NCBI GenBank assembly: GCA_023382675.1
Contig: JAHDWN010000017.1
Coordinates: 1 to 32,006, forward strand
Source of the DNA: Anaerolineae bacterium
Lineage (GTDB): Bacteria; Chloroflexota; Anaerolineae; Aggregatilineales; Phototrophicaceae
Direction: 5' to 3'
Length of the DNA stretch: 32,006 nt
Under the pieces are notes generated by a model. That model was not told where the DNA came from, did not search any database, and saw nothing but the letters and a program-made list of their open reading frames with translations. Position numbers and translations under genes: made by a program. Positions 30,846 to 32,006 of this stretch are shown here, in pieces (within the stretch, counting starts at the first letter, position 1; each line of letters begins with the position of its first letter).

Positions 30846-31472
30846 CTACCCAATCTCGCGCTGATACAGCCCGCCGCTGGTGGCCTCGGGCACCGGCGCG
30901 AAGCCCATGCGCTTGAGATAGGCGTGATGTTTCTCGCTGCCCGGCACGCTGTAGAGCGTGCGCACGCCCTTCTCCGGCAGCATGTGATCGAGTTCTTCAT
31001 AGAGGAACTTGCCCGGCTGAAGATCGCGATAGCCGGGGATGACGTAATCGAGGTTGATCAGCGAGCGCCCGGAGCGATCCCGCTCGGTGATGAACACACC
31101 CACGGGCATCAGATCACGCAGCACGAGGTAGACCAGATCGACCTGTTCCGGATCGTACTTGAACGACGGGAAAAACTTGCCGATGTCCGCCTGGTAGAAC
31201 TCGAGGAAGCTGCGCAGGTAGGCTGAACGGCGATCCACTTCCAGCAGTTTGAAATAGTGCTTTGCCGTAAACATCTGGAATAAGAAATAGACGTTGATGG
31301 CGATGATGATGCCATTGGTGACGTAGATCGGCGGCGCATTCAGCATTACGCCGTAGATGAACCACGCGACCGCGCCGACGAAGCTGATCAGGCGCAGGCG
31401 CAAGACCGACGTCATCACCAGCGAGACGATCACCAGCGCCGACGCAATGTAACCGATCAGTTCCGCGCTCAT
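30846..31472 (-). CDS. Membrane protein with a GNAT-like C-terminal domain
   Basis: 208 residues. Three hydrophobic segments near 5-24, 27-46 and 50-70 (IGYIASALVIVSLVM, LISFVGAVAWFIYGVML, VTNGIIIAINVYFLFQMF) resemble the YgjV-type small membrane domain. The rest, 75-208, has a GNAT-like arrangement: DLVYLVLRDLMPVGVFITERD, LINLDYVIPGYRDLQPGKFLYEEL and HAYLKRMGFAPVPEATSGGLY. The GFAP..... ending is GNAT-like, but no clear acetyl-CoA motif (QxxGxG/A) is present. Cytoplasmic membrane, C-terminal domain facing the cytoplasm. Its start is 74 bases from the divergent Rieske gene. Confidence 0.75.
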   Translation of the reverse strand: MSAELIGYIASALVIVSLVMTSVLRLRLISFVGAVAWFIYGVMLNAPPIYVTNGIIIAINVYFLFQMFTAKHYFKLLEVDRRSAYLRSFLEFYQADIGKFFPSFKYDPEQVDLVYLVLRDLMPVGVFITERDRSGRSLINLDYVIPGYRDLQPGKFLYEELDHMLPEKGVRTLYSVPGSEKHHAYLKRMGFAPVPEATSGGLYQREIG

Positions 31473-31476
31473 GGGT

Positions 31477-31506
31477 TTAGAAACCTCTCACGTTGCCGCG
31501 TATAAT
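31477..31506 (+). promoter_or_regulatory. Promoter of the Rieske protein gene (candidate)
   Basis: TTAGAA at 31477-31482, 18 bases, then TATAAT at 31501-31506. The -10 is a perfect consensus. A -10 box of the same sequence stands before the aldo/keto reductase (21973-21978). Confidence 0.5.
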
Positions 31507-31545
31507 CATCCACACATTGTACCTACCCACGAACAGGAGTACACG

Positions 31546-31869
31546 ATGTCGGACGCAGATCAGGAGTTCATCCCCGTCGCCAGGATCGCTGACATCCCGC
31601 CCGGCGAGCGCCTCGTCGTCGAACTGGGGCGCAAGTGGGTTGTCATCTTCAACGTCGATGGCGCGTTCTACGCCGTCGAGGACGAGTGTACGCACGAAGA
31701 AGTGCCGCTCTCGGAAGGCGCGCTCGACGGCTGTGAGATCGAGTGCCACAAGCACGGCGCGCGCTTCGATTTGCGCACGGGCGCGGTCACAGCGCCGCCA
31801 GCGGTCGTCCCGGTCAGGACCTTCCGCACGAAGGTCGAAGGCGATCAGCTTTTCATCGCCCGCAAATAG
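31546..31869 (+). CDS. Rieske [2Fe-2S] ferredoxin
   Basis: 107 residues from ATG 31546, chosen for AGGAG at about 31535-31539; a start at 31471 would add 25 residues with no family match. Rieske ligands are complete: Cys48 and His50 in ECTH, and Cys67 and His70 in ECHKHGARFD, i.e. CxH...CxxH. Such small Rieske proteins (NirD- or dioxygenase-ferredoxin type) carry electrons in the cytoplasm. The following gene begins 20 bases later and looks like a deazaflavin oxidoreductase, so the two may form an electron-transfer pair. Confidence 0.93.
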   Translation: MSDADQEFIPVARIADIPPGERLVVELGRKWVVIFNVDGAFYAVEDECTHEEVPLSEGALDGCEIECHKHGARFDLRTGAVTAPPAVVPVRTFRTKVEGDQLFIARK

Positions 31870-31889
31870 GCTGCGCACGGGAAGCGCAA

Positions 31890-32006
31890 ATGATCAAAGA
31901 CGCGGTACGCCAGTTCAACAAGCACGTCCTCAACCGTGGGATGCGCCGGTTGGCCCATCTGCGCTTCGGCCCGTTTGCCAACGTGCATCATGTCGGGCGC
32001 AAGAGC
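31890..32006 (+). CDS. F420-type nitroreductase family protein (3' truncated by window edge)
   Basis: The first 39 residues of a gene that runs off the window. MIKDAVRQFNKHVLNRGMRR, then LRFGPFANVHHVGRKS, fits the start of the deazaflavin (F420)-dependent nitroreductase (DDN-like) family, where FNK....N and HxGRKSG are conserved. The family reduces quinones or nitro compounds with F420H2. The full domain cannot be seen, so the call rests on the N-terminus only. GGAAGCG precedes the ATG by about 6 bases. Confidence 0.7.
   Translation, partial: MIKDAVRQFNKHVLNRGMRRLAHLRFGPFANVHHVGRKS

Overview
The window (about 32 kb, GC-rich) looks like a chromosomal segment of a Chloroflexota bacterium, probably Anaerolineae-like. 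This is inferred from gene content (TIR-FGE fusion, ThyX, a SufCBD operon, F420-type reductase, many stand-alone receivers) and from the many short modular intergenic repeats; no marker gene here proves the taxonomy. It is a mix of housekeeping genes, regulatory clusters and decayed mobile DNA.

Layout. 1-2522: the 3' end of a DUF1858-like gene, a decayed alpha/beta-hydrolase, and a large TIR-transmembrane-FGE fold protein on the minus strand. 2523-4817: a regulatory-looking gap with repeated TGTTACGC words, a group II truncated haemoglobin, and two small membrane proteins with a lipoprotein. 4884-8194: thyX and a sufT-like gene on the minus strand, separated by two adjacent decayed insertion sequences (IS5 type and IS630 type). 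The IS630 copy has itself been hit by a MITE-like element. 8352-14150: a small hypothetical gene, then sufC-sufB-sufD behind a good promoter and closed by a strong terminator; sufB carries a 408-residue LAGLIDADG intein. 14209-14809: a toxin-antitoxin pair with a PIN toxin. 14990-16966: a TetR-regulator operon with a membrane protein and a DUF6544-like protein, preceded by two matching palindromic operators.

17152-26574 is dominated by signal transduction: three histidine kinases and five single-domain receivers with no DNA-binding output domain, interrupted by tRNA-His, an aldo/keto reductase and an alpha/alpha-toroid protein. Directly divergent from the last kinase-receiver operon lie three tandem paralogues of a 133-residue protein family (26938-28450), possible partners or outputs of the phosphorelay. 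28735-32006: a secreted S33-type hydrolase, a membrane protein with a GNAT-like tail, a Rieske ferredoxin, and the 5' end of an F420-type reductase.

Most notable: the SufB intein; the TIR-TM-FGE protein with an apparently non-catalytic FGE domain and an exact internal duplication; the nested mobile elements, including an IS630 that landed in a stop codon and kept it; the paired TetR operators; the ThyX motif insertion; and the receiver-rich array beside the triplicated small genes.
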